Shown here: in pieces, positions 46,200-55,755 of the stretch
Layout: every line of letters begins with the position of its first letter
Numbering within the stretch: position 1 is the stretch's first letter
NCBI GenBank assembly: GCA_022843955.1
Contig: JALHMQ010000005.1
Span: 62,001 to 126,000, forward strand
DNA from: Burkholderiaceae bacterium
GTDB lineage: Bacteria > Pseudomonadota > Gammaproteobacteria > Burkholderiales > Burkholderiaceae_F
Length of the DNA: 64,000 nucleotides
Direction: 5' to 3'
Notes under the pieces: model-generated
Database searches by the model: none
What the model was told of the DNA's origin: nothing
The model's input: the letters and a program-made list of their open reading frames with translations, nothing else
Position numbers and translations under genes: made by a program

Positions 46200-46924
46200 C
46201 CCCCGCAGCCAGCGGGCCGCCGTGGCGCCGTCGCGCTTGTCGGCGCCCTGGTAGCCGGCGTCGGCGAAGACGTCGGTCTCCTGCCCGTGCAGCAGCGCAT
46301 TGCCGACGGTCACGTCGTTGACGTTGGCCGCAGTGCCGATCACCGTGTGCACCAACCCAGAACTGAGGTCAGCGCCGATGTGCGCTTTCATCCCGAAGTG
46401 CTACTGGTTGCCGTTCTTGGTCTGATGCATCTCGGGGTCGCGCTGACCGCTGTCGTTCTTGGTCGAGCTCGGTGCGCTGATGTGGTGGCGTCGACCACGC
46501 TGCCCTGCCGCAGCATCAGCCCCTTGGCGGCCAGATGGGCGTTGATGGCGTCGAAGACTTCGCGGGTCAGACCGTGGGTTTCCAGCAGCCGGCGGAACTT
46601 GAGGAGCGTAGTGGCATCCGGGGCGTTCTCACGCGCCAGGTCGATGCCGATGAAATCGCGGATGGCCTGGCTGTCGTAGACGGCGTCTTCGATGCCTTCG
46701 TCGGACAGGCCCAGGCACTGCTGCACGACGTACACCCGCAACATGCGAGCAAGCCCGATCGGTGGGCGGCCGCGGCCTTCGCCCTTCGGATAGTGCGGCT
46801 CGATGCGGGCCATCAGATCGGCCCACGGGGCGATGGCATCGATCTCGCGCAGCAACCGCTCGCGCCGCGTGAGCTTCTTCTTCGAGGCAAACTCCAGCGA
46901 CGAAAAGCTCTGTTGCACGATCAC
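46200..46924 (-). pseudogene. IS5-family transposase, frameshifted and truncated
   Basis: From GTG 46922-46924 the frame reads 'SSLEFASKKKLTRRERLLRE', 'PWADLMARIEPHYPKGEGRG', 'RPPIGLARMLRVYVVQQCLG' and 'GSVVDATTSAHRARPR', the IS5 N-terminal domain and first catalytic Asp. The frame breaks near 46400 and continues in another as 'MKAHIGADLSSGLVHTVIGT' and 'ETDVFADAGYQGADKRDG' with the second Asp, then ends; the Glu-bearing third part is missing. So it is an inactive IS5 copy that lost its 3' end. Confidence 0.85.
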
Positions 46925-47280
46925 CTCTCAGGCGCAAAAGCGATGGCGCGATTTTCTACGATGCGTGGCGCGTTGAGCGCTACTGCGGTGAATAAATCAG
47001 CGTGTCCTTGGGCGACAAAAAAGCTGAAGCGCGTGCTGCCGCGAGATGCGCAAAAGGTGGCTTTGGCTCTGATTCGGTCATGCAACTGGCGTGCGGTAAA
47101 GGAGCGGACAGCCTCCACGAGCGTGGTCACAAAAGCCAAAGCAAAACTCAGCGTGCCCGTAGCGGTACGTACAACTCCGATGACGCCGAGCGCTGCTAGT
47201 GCTGAGTTTCTTGAACAGCGGTGTCATCGACGACCGGCATCGCCGGGCCCTGCGCTCGTCAGTCGTCCTACTAGCCATCA

Positions 47281-47502
47281 GCCGCTCATGGCGCCGCTGG
47301 CTGCGCAAGCCGCATTGAGCACGGCGATGATGCGTTCTCGGGTGGCTAGCTTGAGCACGAACTGATCAAAGCCAGCCTCCAGCGCCCACTGTCGGTCCAG
47401 TGCCTGATTCGACCCGCTCAGCAACGTGGCCCGCGCAAATACTGCCTTCGTGCTCCGCATAGGCGCATTTACGCGGACAGTGCCGACAACCCTGCTCTGC
47501 AA
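47281..47502 (-). pseudogene. Receiver-domain fragment
   Basis: The minus strand encodes 'ATLLSGSNQALDRQWALEAG' followed by 'FDQFVLKLATRERIIAVLNA', the last third of a response-regulator receiver (alpha4-beta5-alpha5, with K in the 'VLKLAT' place of the conserved Lys-Pro). The phospho-Asp part is missing. It sits immediately downstream of the TPR-LuxR gene and may be a remnant of a hybrid kinase. Confidence 0.55.
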
Positions 47503-47508
47503 ACCCGC

Positions 47509-48843
47509 TCAACGCCCGGTCGTGTTAATCGGCTGATTCAGCGCGCTCGCCTGGGCTACGACCTCGGTGCGGTTGCGCGCACCGAACTTGGCAATCAGGC
47601 CGGAGACATAGTGGCGCACGGTGTGGCGTGACAGCCCGAGGTCGGCGCCGATGCGCACGTTGTCATGGCCTTTGAACAGCCCCTCGAGCACCTCGCGCTC
47701 GCGGCTGCTCAGCTGAGGCAGTGGTGCCATTGCACGGCCGCGGGGCTGGTCCGGCGCTGGTCCGCCCGCGTCGCTGCGCACGCTATCGCCCAAGGCATTC
47801 AACCGTTGCTGCACAGTCTCCAGGCGACGTCGCAGCGTCGCCGCTTCCTGACTGGCGCGCGACACGGCAACCCAGGCAGCCGCGGGCTTGGCATGTTGCT
47901 CGAGCGCGGCGCTGTCAATGGCGCGCAGGTGCTTGAGAGCGCGCTGCCATTGCCGCAATCGCTCAAACAAATCAGCCAGTGCCCGGTGGGCCTGCAGCGC
48001 GTACTGCTGGTTGCCCTCGGCTTGCGCCAGCGACAGCATCTTCTGCAGGGCGCGCACAGCACCCGTGCTGTCCTTTCTTCTCTCAAGCAACGCAGCGCGC
48101 ACCAGCCATCCGTTCAGCAGTGCGAGATTGGCATTGGCTGCGCGCGCCTGCCGCTGCACACGGTCCAGTTCTGCTTCGGCGTCGTCCAGTCGGTCGAGCA
48201 GCACCAAACAACGCGCAAGGTTGGTTGCCGTGAGCAGCGCATAGACGAGGTTGCCCTGCAACTCGTGCGTCTGCAGGGCGATGCGGTAATGCTGGATCGC
48301 CCCGTCGTAGCTGCCTTGCCGCCCCAGCGCGACGCCCAGGTTGTTGTGCACGGAGGCGGCGAGATCCGGTGCCTCGTGCACGCGCCCCAGTACCTGTTGG
48401 CAGACCTCTTCTGCTGCGGAGACGTTGCCGCGCGCCAGATAGGCGCCGCTCAGATTGGTGGCGGCCAGCACTTGCTCCCAGGCGTCATCGCGCCGGGACG
48501 ACGCCTGCAGCTGGGTCAAAAACGCCTGCAGCGAGCCATCGGCATCGCCGAGCGCCTGCAACGCGCAGCCGAGGACGCTGTAGGCGCGCGCCAGGCGGCG
48601 GCCGTCACGCAGCCGTCGCAGCGCCGGCAGCGTGTCGTGCAGCAGCGCAAGCGCGTCGCTGTGACGCCCGGCCAGATGCAGGCCTTCCGCCTGGACCAGG
48701 CGGGCAGCCGACTCGCCGGTTCGGTAGCGCAGTGCGCGCGCCAGCCTTTCCAGACGGCGGCCTTCAATCAATGCCGCGCGCGGCCGCACCGTCGGCAATG
48801 CATCAAGCTGCGTCAGTCGCCTGTCAATGTCGCGTCGCTGCAT
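47509..48843 (-). CDS. TPR protein with C-terminal LuxR-type HTH
   Basis: A 444-aa regulator of the same design as the gene at 18373. TPR repeats span about 40-340 ('ARAYSVLGCALQALGDADGS', 'SVHNNLGVALGRQGSYDGAI', 'LLTATNLARCLVLLDRLDDA'). The C-terminal GerE domain reads 'LSSREREVLEGLFKGHDNVR' and 'IGADLGLSRHTVRHYVSGLI'. Start ATG 48843. It is divergent from the DUF1800 lipoprotein operon (338 bases between starts, in which I see nothing else), its likely target. Confidence 0.9.
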   Translation of the reverse strand: MQRRDIDRRLTQLDALPTVRPRAALIEGRRLERLARALRYRTGESAARLVQAEGLHLAGRHSDALALLHDTLPALRRLRDGRRLARAYSVLGCALQALGDADGSLQAFLTQLQASSRRDDAWEQVLAATNLSGAYLARGNVSAAEEVCQQVLGRVHEAPDLAASVHNNLGVALGRQGSYDGAIQHYRIALQTHELQGNLVYALLTATNLARCLVLLDRLDDAEAELDRVQRQARAANANLALLNGWLVRAALLERRKDSTGAVRALQKMLSLAQAEGNQQYALQAHRALADLFERLRQWQRALKHLRAIDSAALEQHAKPAAAWVAVSRASQEAATLRRRLETVQQRLNALGDSVRSDAGGPAPDQPRGRAMAPLPQLSSREREVLEGLFKGHDNVRIGADLGLSRHTVRHYVSGLIAKFGARNRTEVVAQASALNQPINTTGR

Positions 48844-49180
48844 CGAGACTTGCTCGCCGGTCGGTTAATTGAGCGACCTAGGCTAAGCATGTTGCGACGG
48901 CAGCACCAGTCATACGGATGACAGTCCTGCGCCATGCGACCGGCAGCGCGGTGCGCTTCAGTGCGGCTTCGGGCCGCTGCCAGCGTGCTAGGCACGCGCC
49001 CGGCGCAGGCACGTCGCGTGATGCCGCAGTGTCGGAAGCCACTTTCGCCATTGGCGCCAAACGGTCCGCTAGTCCTGACGTCTGACATGGTTCACCTGAA
49101 CAACACACCGCCCGTGCTTGGCGCGACAGTCCTGCTGTGCCGCGCTCCATGCGGCCGATGCAAGCCCGTTGGAGCCTGTC

Positions 49181-51079
49181 ATGCATCCTTTGCTCTTGCT
49201 GCGATTCGCTGCTGCAACCGCCTTGTCTCTGGGTGTGCTGGCCGGCTGTTCGTCCGACACTGAGTCAGCGACGGCAGCGGGGCCAGGAGGAGCGAGCGCG
49301 TCACCAGCGACGCCATCGGTGCCGCCCTTGACACCGCCACCTGCCTCGCCACCGGCGTCACCGCCCGCAGCGCCGCCGGCCGCGCCACCCGCAGCGATGC
49401 CGCCGGTCAGCTTGCCGCCTCCGCCGCCGCCGGTTGCAATCCCGGTGCGCCCTGCAACGCAGGCGGATGCTGTGCGCTTTCTCAATCAGGCCAGCTTCGG
49501 CGCCACCGGGGCCGACATCGACCGGCTGATGCAGATCGGCTACTCGGCCTGGCTGGACGAGCAGTTCGCGCTCCCCGTGCAGCACTCGCACCTGGCCGCA
49601 GTAAACGCGGCTGCCGGCAACAGCGTCGACCTGCGCGCCTACTACACCAACGACTCCATGTGGCGGGGCCTAATTCCCGGCCGTGACCAGCTGCGCCAGC
49701 GCGTCATGTTTGCGCTGTCGCAGATTCACGTGGTGAGCGTGCGCGATGGGTCCGTCTATTACTGGGGCCGCGGGCTGGCTTCGTATGCCGACGTTCTCAA
49801 CACCGGCGCCTTTGGCAACTTTCGCGAGCTGATCGAGCGCATCACACTCAACACTGCGATGGGCAACTATCTGTCGCATATCTACAACCGCAAGGACAAT
49901 CCGCTGACCGGTGCGCGTCCTGACCAGAACTACGCGCGTGAGTTGATGCAGCTGTTCACGATCGGGCTGTGGGAGCTCAACCCCGACGGCACGCGCAAGC
50001 TCGACTCGGCCGGCCGCCCCATCCCGACCTATAGCACCGACGACATCGTCGGCGTGTCGCGCGTTCTGACTGGCTGGGCACCTGAGGGCGCCACCGACAC
50101 GGACTGGAACAACTTCTATTGCTTTTGCCAGGACCGCCAGGCAGCCGAGGCGCAAGCGCGGCCCATGCGCGCCAACGCGCGCCACCACTCCGCGGCAGAC
50201 AAGAAGTTTCTTGGCGTGACGATCGCCGCCACGAGCACACCTGATCCCGAAGGCAACCTGAAGATTTTGCTCGACCGGCTGTTCAACCATCCGAATGTCG
50301 GGCCGTTCATCGGCCGGCAGCTCATCCAGCGGCTGGTGACCAGCAATCCGACACCGGCCTACGTCGGTCGGGTGGCAGCAGCGTTCGACAACAACGGCCA
50401 GGGCGTGCGCGGTGACATGAAGGCCGTGGTGCGCGCGATCCTGCTCGATCCGGAAGCGCGCAATGCGGCCTGGGTCGCGCATCCTCACTACGGCAAGGTG
50501 CGCGAGCCCATAGTGCGACTGGGCCAGGTGATGCGAGTGTTCAATGCGACCACCAGCGCTGATCCAAACAGCTTCGGCATCGGCCTGTGGCTTTACGACC
50601 GGAGCAAGGGGCTTTGGCAGACGCCGCTGGGGGCGCCGTCGGTGTTCAATTTCTACGCACCGCATTACACACCGCCCAATTCCACCTTGGCGCGGGCCGG
50701 GCTGGTCGCGCCCGAGATGCAGATCGTCACGCAGTCCTCCGTTGGGGACATGAGCAACTACCTCCTGCTCCTTCTGCAGAACGGCGGCACCACCGACTGC
50801 TGCTCCGAGGCGCTGCGCAATACGTTTTACATGCGGTTTGACTACTCGGGCTGGCTGCCGCTGGTCGCTACACCTGACCAGTTGGTCGAGCGGCTGAATC
50901 TCGTGTTCATGGCAGGACAGATGTCACCCGCGCTGAAGGACAACATCAAGCGCGCCATGGCCAACCGCACACAGGCGTCGGCGGAGACCAGCGGCGTCGT
51001 GCGTGGCAACGCGCAGATCAGGCTGGCCGAGGCGCTCTACACGATGCTGTCCTCGGCCGAATACGTGGTGCAGAAGTGA
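49181..51079 (+). CDS. DUF1800-family lipoprotein
   Basis: A 632-aa protein. The signal 'LLLLRFAAATALSLGVLAGC' ends at lipobox Cys23, then a 60-aa Pro/Ala spacer. The DUF1800 domain follows from about residue 95: 'AVRFLNQASFGATGADIDRL', 'RVMFALSQIHVVS', 'NYARELMQLFTIGLWELNPD' and 'FIGRQLIQRLVTSNPTPAYV', 'YKVREPIVRLGQVMR'-type sequence. The family is exported and nearly always paired with a DUF1501 gene, as here (10 bases downstream). The function is not established. ATG 49181 has a GGAG site. Confidence 0.93.
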   Translation: MHPLLLLRFAAATALSLGVLAGCSSDTESATAAGPGGASASPATPSVPPLTPPPASPPASPPAAPPAAPPAAMPPVSLPPPPPPVAIPVRPATQADAVRFLNQASFGATGADIDRLMQIGYSAWLDEQFALPVQHSHLAAVNAAAGNSVDLRAYYTNDSMWRGLIPGRDQLRQRVMFALSQIHVVSVRDGSVYYWGRGLASYADVLNTGAFGNFRELIERITLNTAMGNYLSHIYNRKDNPLTGARPDQNYARELMQLFTIGLWELNPDGTRKLDSAGRPIPTYSTDDIVGVSRVLTGWAPEGATDTDWNNFYCFCQDRQAAEAQARPMRANARHHSAADKKFLGVTIAATSTPDPEGNLKILLDRLFNHPNVGPFIGRQLIQRLVTSNPTPAYVGRVAAAFDNNGQGVRGDMKAVVRAILLDPEARNAAWVAHPHYGKVREPIVRLGQVMRVFNATTSADPNSFGIGLWLYDRSKGLWQTPLGAPSVFNFYAPHYTPPNSTLARAGLVAPEMQIVTQSSVGDMSNYLLLLLQNGGTTDCCSEALRNTFYMRFDYSGWLPLVATPDQLVERLNLVFMAGQMSPALKDNIKRAMANRTQASAETSGVVRGNAQIRLAEALYTMLSSAEYVVQK

Positions 51080-51089
51080 GGAGCCCAGC

Positions 51090-52442
51090 ATGACGACGTC
51101 CGCGTCCCGCCGCCATTTCCTGCGCACCGCCGCGGCCTTGTCAGCCGCCGGTGCCGCCGCACCCATTGCGCTCAATCTCGCGGGCATTGCCGCGGCCTCC
51201 GCGCAAAGCGCCACCGACTACCGCGCGCTGGTGCTGTTGTACATGGCGGGCGGCAATGACCACCTGGGCACGGTGGTCCCCTACGACACCGCCTCGTACA
51301 ACCGGTATGCGCAGATCCGCGGCGGGTTGGCGCAAGCACGGGCCGGCTTGTTGCCGCTGGGCGCCGCCAACCAAGGCGGACGTGAAGCCGCACTGAACAG
51401 CGCGCTCACGGCCATCAAGGCCGCCTATGACGGCCGCCGCTGCGCCGTGGTGGCGGGTGTCGGTCCGCTCACCGCGCCCACCACCAAGGGTGACCTTGGC
51501 GCGGGCCGCGTGGCCTACCCGAGCCAGATCGGCTCGCACAGCGACCAGGCCAATACCTGGCAGTCACTTGCTACCAGTGCGCCCTACGGCTGGGGCGGTC
51601 GCATGGGCGACATTCTGGCCGCGACCAATGGCACACGCGCCAATTTCACGACCATCAGCGCCACCGGCGGCTATTCACTGTTCCTGGTCGGTGGACAGAC
51701 GTCCTACTTCACTGTCAGTGAAGCCGGCGCGCCGTCGCAGTTCTTTGCCAATGGATCACCGCTCGAAGCGGTTCTGACCGGTGCAGGTGCGCGGACCAAC
51801 CTGCTTGAGCAGGCCTACGCCCAGGTGCACGACACCCTGCGCGAGGGCGCCGCGGTCCTGAACGCCGCCATCCTTCCTGAAAGCGCTGTCGGGCCCGCGC
51901 CCGGCGGCGGGCAGAGCCCGCTTGCCAACCAGCTGCAGACCGTGGCGCGCGTGATCGGGGCGCGCGGTGCGCTGGGTGTGCGGCGCCAGGTGTTCTACGT
52001 CGAAGTCGGCGGATTCGATACGCACGGCGGGCAGGTCGCGAGACACGCCGCCCTGTTGACCGAGTTGAATGCGGCGCTTGGCTACTTTGACTCGGCACTC
52101 GGCACGCTCGGGCTGCGCAGCAGCGTCGTGCTGGCCACCAGTTCCGAGTTCGGCCGCCATCTTGTGACCAATGGCGACGGCACTGACCACGGCTGGGCGG
52201 GTCACCACTTCGTGCTCGGCGGCGCAGTGCGCGGCGGCACTGTCTACGGTGCGCTGCCAACGATAGACCCACAGGGGCCCGACTTCATTGACGGCACCTT
52301 GCAGGTGCCGGCGCTTGCCGTGGAGCAATACGGGGCCACGCTGGGCAAGTGGATGGGTGTCAGCGACACCGATCTGGCAACCATCTTTCCGACGCTCGGC
52401 CGTTTTGCCGCGCGCGACCTCGGCTTTCTGGCGGCGGCCTAG
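51090..52442 (+). CDS. DUF1501-family Tat-exported protein
   Basis: A 450-aa protein. 'SRRHFLRTAAALSAAGAAAP' is a Tat signal with cleavage near 'ASA-QS'. The mature domain has 'RALVLLYMAGGNDHLGTVVP', 'QVFYVEVGGFDTHGGQVARH' and 'VVLATSSEFGRHLVTNGDGT', then 'DHGWAGHHFVLGGAVRGGTV', the DUF1501 hallmark (alkaline-phosphatase-like fold with metal-binding Asp/His). It forms a two-gene operon with the DUF1800 lipoprotein. The enzyme activity, if any, is unknown. Confidence 0.95.
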   Translation: MTTSASRRHFLRTAAALSAAGAAAPIALNLAGIAAASAQSATDYRALVLLYMAGGNDHLGTVVPYDTASYNRYAQIRGGLAQARAGLLPLGAANQGGREAALNSALTAIKAAYDGRRCAVVAGVGPLTAPTTKGDLGAGRVAYPSQIGSHSDQANTWQSLATSAPYGWGGRMGDILAATNGTRANFTTISATGGYSLFLVGGQTSYFTVSEAGAPSQFFANGSPLEAVLTGAGARTNLLEQAYAQVHDTLREGAAVLNAAILPESAVGPAPGGGQSPLANQLQTVARVIGARGALGVRRQVFYVEVGGFDTHGGQVARHAALLTELNAALGYFDSALGTLGLRSSVVLATSSEFGRHLVTNGDGTDHGWAGHHFVLGGAVRGGTVYGALPTIDPQGPDFIDGTLQVPALAVEQYGATLGKWMGVSDTDLATIFPTLGRFAARDLGFLAAA

Positions 52443-52999
52443 CGATCGACTTGCGCAGCAGCGCTTGCCCTTTGACGACCACTGCCGGCCGTCGACGGTG
52501 ATCAGCTTCCCAACGACCAGCTTTCCGTGAACGAGCGGGCGGTACCGCTTCGGGTGGAGACATCGCAGCGCTCGCCCAAAGACACGGGAGACGACGGGTA
52601 TTGACGTGCTGCTCAGGCGCACCTTTGCCAATCTGCTTTGGACCGCGACATCGCCCTCGGCGCGATCATCGGTCAGTTGCTGGCCGAAGCGACTGCTCGG
52701 TCCACGCTCGTTTCCAGTGAGACAGCCGCCTATCAGGGCGCGACTTCAGCATGTGTCGATGGTGTTTGCACCAGTCGACCGTGACCATGGAATGCGTCGC
52801 CCGGTGGCACGTGGCCTTGGCAGATTTGGGATCGTTCGAACTGGTGATGAGGCTACACCGAGGCTGCGAGCTAGGCGCACGCGACCGAGCTGACACGCGC
52901 CGCAATGCGGTAGACGAGCAGGTAAGGATGTCGAGTCGCCCTCTGCTTCTTGCTCCGCTGAGCGATGGACGGTCGGGTCGTACCAGGCTTGCCGGACCG
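52443..52999. other. Stretch without a recognisable gene
   Basis: Between the DUF1501 gene and the porin remnant. Open frames on either strand carry no family resemblance. It probably holds decayed sequence at the edge of the rearranged segment. Confidence 0.35.
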
Positions 53000-53132
53000 T
53001 CAAAACTGCAAGTTGACGTCGAACGCCGCGCGCAGCCCGATCGTCAGTGCGTGGTTGCTCGCGCCTGCCGGCGTGGTCGCTGCATAGAAGCCGGCGCTCT
53101 GATTCGCCGCGCTGCCGTTCTTGGCACTGCTC
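53000..53132 (-). pseudogene. C-terminal remnant of an outer-membrane porin
   Basis: The minus strand encodes 'ASSAKNGSAANQSAGFYAAT' and 'GASNHALTIGLRAAFDVNLQF' minus its first residue, then TGA (53000-53002). The alternating hydrophobic strand and the final Phe are the mark of a Gram-negative porin. The rest of the gene is gone: just upstream, at 53133, begins the copied tail of an unrelated gene. This is therefore the junction where a mobile segment cut the porin gene. Confidence 0.6.
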
Positions 53133-53199
53133 GCCTTCGCGTGCCCGCCAGACGGCGACCCAGTTTGCGTACCGCTGTTTCAGCCAGTCATCAGGATCG
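53133..53199 (-). repeat. 67-bp inverted copy of the gene tail at 59588-59654
   Basis: This stretch equals the reverse complement of 59588-59654 with one mismatch (53183). It encodes 'DPDDWLKQRYANWVAVWRAR' (the gene at 58551 ends 'DPDDWMKQRYANWVAVWRAR'). It is thus a displaced fragment of a paralogue. The protein similarity fades beyond it. Confidence 0.85.
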
Positions 53200-53233
53200 T
53201 GATCTGCTCCATGCTGCCGTACCAAACGGAGCG

Positions 53234-54103
53234 CTAGTTTTCGACGTTCCTGCCGTTGGTTGATTCTTTCAAGTCTTTGTGCCGCCGAGCGAATTCGCCC
53301 GGCGGCACACCGTTGTGAGCCATGTGAGGCCGGCTCTCGTTGTAGTCGGTCCGCCAATCCTCGATGATCGCCTTGGCCTCGTCAAGCGACGTGAACCAGT
53401 GGACGTTCAGGCATTCGTCCCGTAGCGACCCGTTAAACGTCTCGATGAAGCTGTTGTCCGTCGGCTTTCCGGCCGGCTGAAGTCGATCCGGACCTTGTGG
53501 TGATACGCCCAGAGATCCATAAGTCGACCGGTGAACTCGCTGCCGTTGTCAGCAAACACGACCGTCGGCTTGCCGTGCCTGGCGACCAGACGGTTGAGCA
53601 CCGCGATGACGTGCTCGCCGCGCAAGCGTTGACCCACCTCGATAGCCATGGCTTCGCGACTGAAGACATCGACGATGGTGAGCGCGCGCAGGCTTCGGCC
53701 ATCGACCAACTGATCGGCGACGAAGTCCATCGCCCAGGCTTGGCCTGGCGCAGAGGCCACGAAACGGGCACGCCGCGCCACGACCATTTTGCGCCGCTTC
53801 GGCCGTTTGCTGCGCAGCTGGAGCTGTTCTTCTCGGTACAGGCGATAGACGAGGTTCTTGCCGACCTCGAAGCCTTCTCGTCGCAGCAGGATGTGGACGC
53901 GTCGATAGCCGTAACGAACCCGGATCTGCGCGATCTCGCGCATCCGCTGGCGCAGTTCGAGCCGCGGGTTGCGGACCGACCGGTAGAAGCAGATGTTGCG
54001 GTTTTGCTTAAGCACCCGGCAGGCCCGGCGCTGACTGACACCGTAGCTACGAACTGCGTAGTCCACGGCGCAGTGCCTCAGCGCGGGCCGGACCATTTTT
54101 TTG
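53234..54103 (-). pseudogene. IS3-family transposase OrfB, frameshifted
   Basis: The first part reads 'YGVSQRRACRVLKQNRNICF', 'MREIAQIRVRYGYRRVHILL', 'AWAMDFVADQLVDGRSLRAL' (first catalytic Asp) and 'PTVVFADNGSEFTGRLMDLW' (second Asp). At 'RIDFSRP' one G is missing, and the other frame continues 'KPTDNSFIETFNGSLRDECL' (catalytic Glu) and 'HWFTSLDEAKAIIEDWRTDY' to TAG at 53234-53236. Apart from this single lesion the integrase core is whole, so the loss is recent. Confidence 0.9.
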
Positions 54104-54357
54104 AGACGACGTCCTGCAGGATGGCCTTGTCGAGCGTCAGGTCGGCCACAACCCGCTTCAGCCGGGCGTTCTCGTCCTGAAGCTGCTTGAGCTCCCGGAC
54201 CTGGTCCGACTGCATCCCGGCGTACTGCTTCTTCCAACGGAAGAACGTCTGCTCCGAGATACCGGTCTGCCGAATCACGTCGGCTACCGGCATACCCAGT
54301 TCCGCCTGCTTCAATACCGCAACGATCTGCTCGACCGAAAACCGCTTGCGCTTCACG
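54078..54357 (-). CDS. IS3-family transposase OrfA
   Basis: About 92 aa from GTG 54355-54357: 'VKRKRFSVEQIVAVLKQAEL', 'ADVIRQTGISEQTFFRWKKQ' (HTH_Tnp_1) and a leucine-zipper helix 'LKQLQDENARLKRVVADLTL' then 'DKAILQDVVSKKW', the IS407-group OrfA. It ends past the A7 slippery site where ribosomes shift into OrfB. A longer frame upstream belongs to the interrupted kinase region, not to the IS. Confidence 0.88.
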
Positions 54358-54510
54358 GGGCGATTCGTAGGCCGCAGCAGCGTGCAGGCGGATTCCGAGG
54401 AAGCACTGAGCGACTGCGTCATGCAGTTCTCGTCCGATGCGATGGCGCTCGTTCTCATTCGAAGAATGCTCGGTGCTTGCCGCGCCTGTGGTTGGGATAT
54501 GACGGTCCAT
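54358..54510 (-). pseudogene. Histidine kinase head (HisKA_3), cut by the IS
   Basis: From ATG 54508-54510 the frame reads 'NENERHRIGRELHDAVAQCF' then 'LGIRLHAAAAYES', the H-box of NarX/DesK-type kinases (ERxRIxRELHD). It then runs straight into the IS3 orfA region. The ATPase part is lost. It lies back to back with a NarL-type regulator (54764), so the two were probably a two-component pair. Bases 54511-54763 hold the shared upstream region and no clear gene. Confidence 0.65.
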
Positions 54511-54763
54511 GCCGATCCTGCGGTGATGCTTGCCAGACCGTAGCCGATCGCTCGCCTGTGCGCGTGGTTGTCGTTGCGCAGTTGTTTTCGCGATTGCTGC
54601 CCACTTGCTCCGGGCCAGAGCCAGTCTCTCGAATGGGGACGGGCGTATCAGTCAGGCAACGAAACAGCAACCCAGGCTCCGGACAGCAAGACCGGGAACG
54701 ACAAGGCTCGGATGCGAGCCTAGATTTCGCTAAAGGTCGCACCGCGATCAACACGTCTTCGCC

Positions 54764-55280
54764 ATGTTGTTATCTCGGCAGATCGATCACGCGAGCAGGT
54801 CCAGCCAGCCACTGAAGCTTCTCGTGGCCGACGACCACCCCATCGTGCGGTCAGGCCTCGTCGCGCTGCTCCTGCGGTGTCGCACGGGCGCAGCGGTCTT
54901 CGAGGCCGCCGACGGCGGCCAGGCGATCGACGCGTGGGCTCGGCACCCGCCGGATCTGACCTTCATGGATTTGTCGATGCCCGTCGTCAGCGGTTTGCAG
55001 GCCATCCGAGAAAGTCGCGTGCAAGACGTTCACGCGCGCATCGTTGTACTGACAGCCGTCGACGGCGACGCGGACGTGTTCACGGCGATCTCTGCGGGCG
55101 CGCGATGCTACTTGCTGAAGGATTGCGCATCTCAGGAACTGGCCGACTGTATGACGCGAGTGCTCGCAGGGGAGCGTTATCTGCATTCTGCCGCAGCCTC
55201 GCGTCTTGCCGACCGAGTCACCGTCGATCCGCTGACGGGGCGGGAAGGCGAAGTGCTCGACCAACTGAGCCGCGGGGCTG
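54764..55280 (+). pseudogene. NarL-type response regulator, truncated in its HTH
   Basis: From ATG 54764, 'LKLLVADDHPIVRSGLVALL', 'PDLTFMDLSMPVVSGLQAIR' (phospho-Asp) and 'GARCYLLKDCASQELADCMT' form a full receiver. The output domain starts 'VDPLTGREGEVLDQLSRGA' but stops being LuxR-like there and runs into 'AQHQHGRRDRPSSP' before TGA at 55322-55324. DNA-binding helices are missing. At the same point an HD-GYP tail begins in another frame, so two genes have been joined by a deletion or rearrangement. Confidence 0.75.
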
Positions 55281-55724
55281 CCCAACATCAGCATGGCCGT
55301 CGAGATCGCCCGTCATCACCATGAGATGTGGGATGGTCAAGGCTATCCGGACGGCATCGCCGGTCATGGCATTCCTGAGGCTGCACGCATCGTTGCTTTG
55401 GCCGACGTGTTCGACGTGCTCTGCCATCAGCGCCCTTACAAGAAGGCTTGGTCCGTTCGCGATGCCCTCGAAGAGCTGCGCCGCCTCAAGGGAACTCGAT
55501 TCGATCCCGAGATGACAGAGGTGTTCATCTCGATGGTCGAGCGCTTGTCCCGCGACATCATCGACCTAGACAGTTTCCTCGCGCAGGAAGCGAAGGACTT
55601 TCCGTTCATCCAAGCACGCCAGAAGATTTCCGCTGCTCTTGCAGCTTCTGCTATCGAGAGCAACGGTCGCTCGGGCGGTAATCGCCAGTCCTCCCTTCTT
55701 GGGACTCGCGGCCTCCCTACATAG
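55281..55724 (+). pseudogene. C-terminal HD-GYP phosphodiesterase remnant
   Basis: The frame reads 'MAVEIARHHHEMWDGQGYPD', 'GIPEAARIVALADVFDVLCH', 'QRPYKKAWSVRDALEELRRL', 'GTRFDPEMTEVFISMVERLS' and 'DFPFIQARQKISAALA'. That is the second half of an HD-GYP domain plus the tail typical of TPR-HD-GYP or REC-HD-GYP proteins. The HD pair itself lies in the missing first half. An ATG at 55293 exists, but the piece cannot fold as a complete enzyme. Confidence 0.75.
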
Positions 55725-55755
55725 CTGCGTCGCCGGCGGACACCGCCCAGCCCCG

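Larger units (their letters stand above)
53234..54357 (-). mobile_element. IS3-family (IS407-type) insertion sequence, defective
   Basis: It contains orfA (54078-54357) and orfB (53234-about 54103) with an A7 slippery stretch (54096-54102 as T7 on the plus strand) for programmed frameshifting between them. OrfB is broken by a one-base deletion near 53470. I see no clear terminal inverted repeats: the orfA start is only a few bases from a histidine-kinase remnant and orfB ends about 35 bases from the copied gene tail, so the ends may be lost. Confidence 0.85.

Noticed and set aside
52746-53357. Minus-strand frame of 203 codons
   Set aside because: Only the piece 53133-53199 resembles a protein (the tail of the gene at 58551); the rest is an accidental extension over the porin remnant and IS flank.
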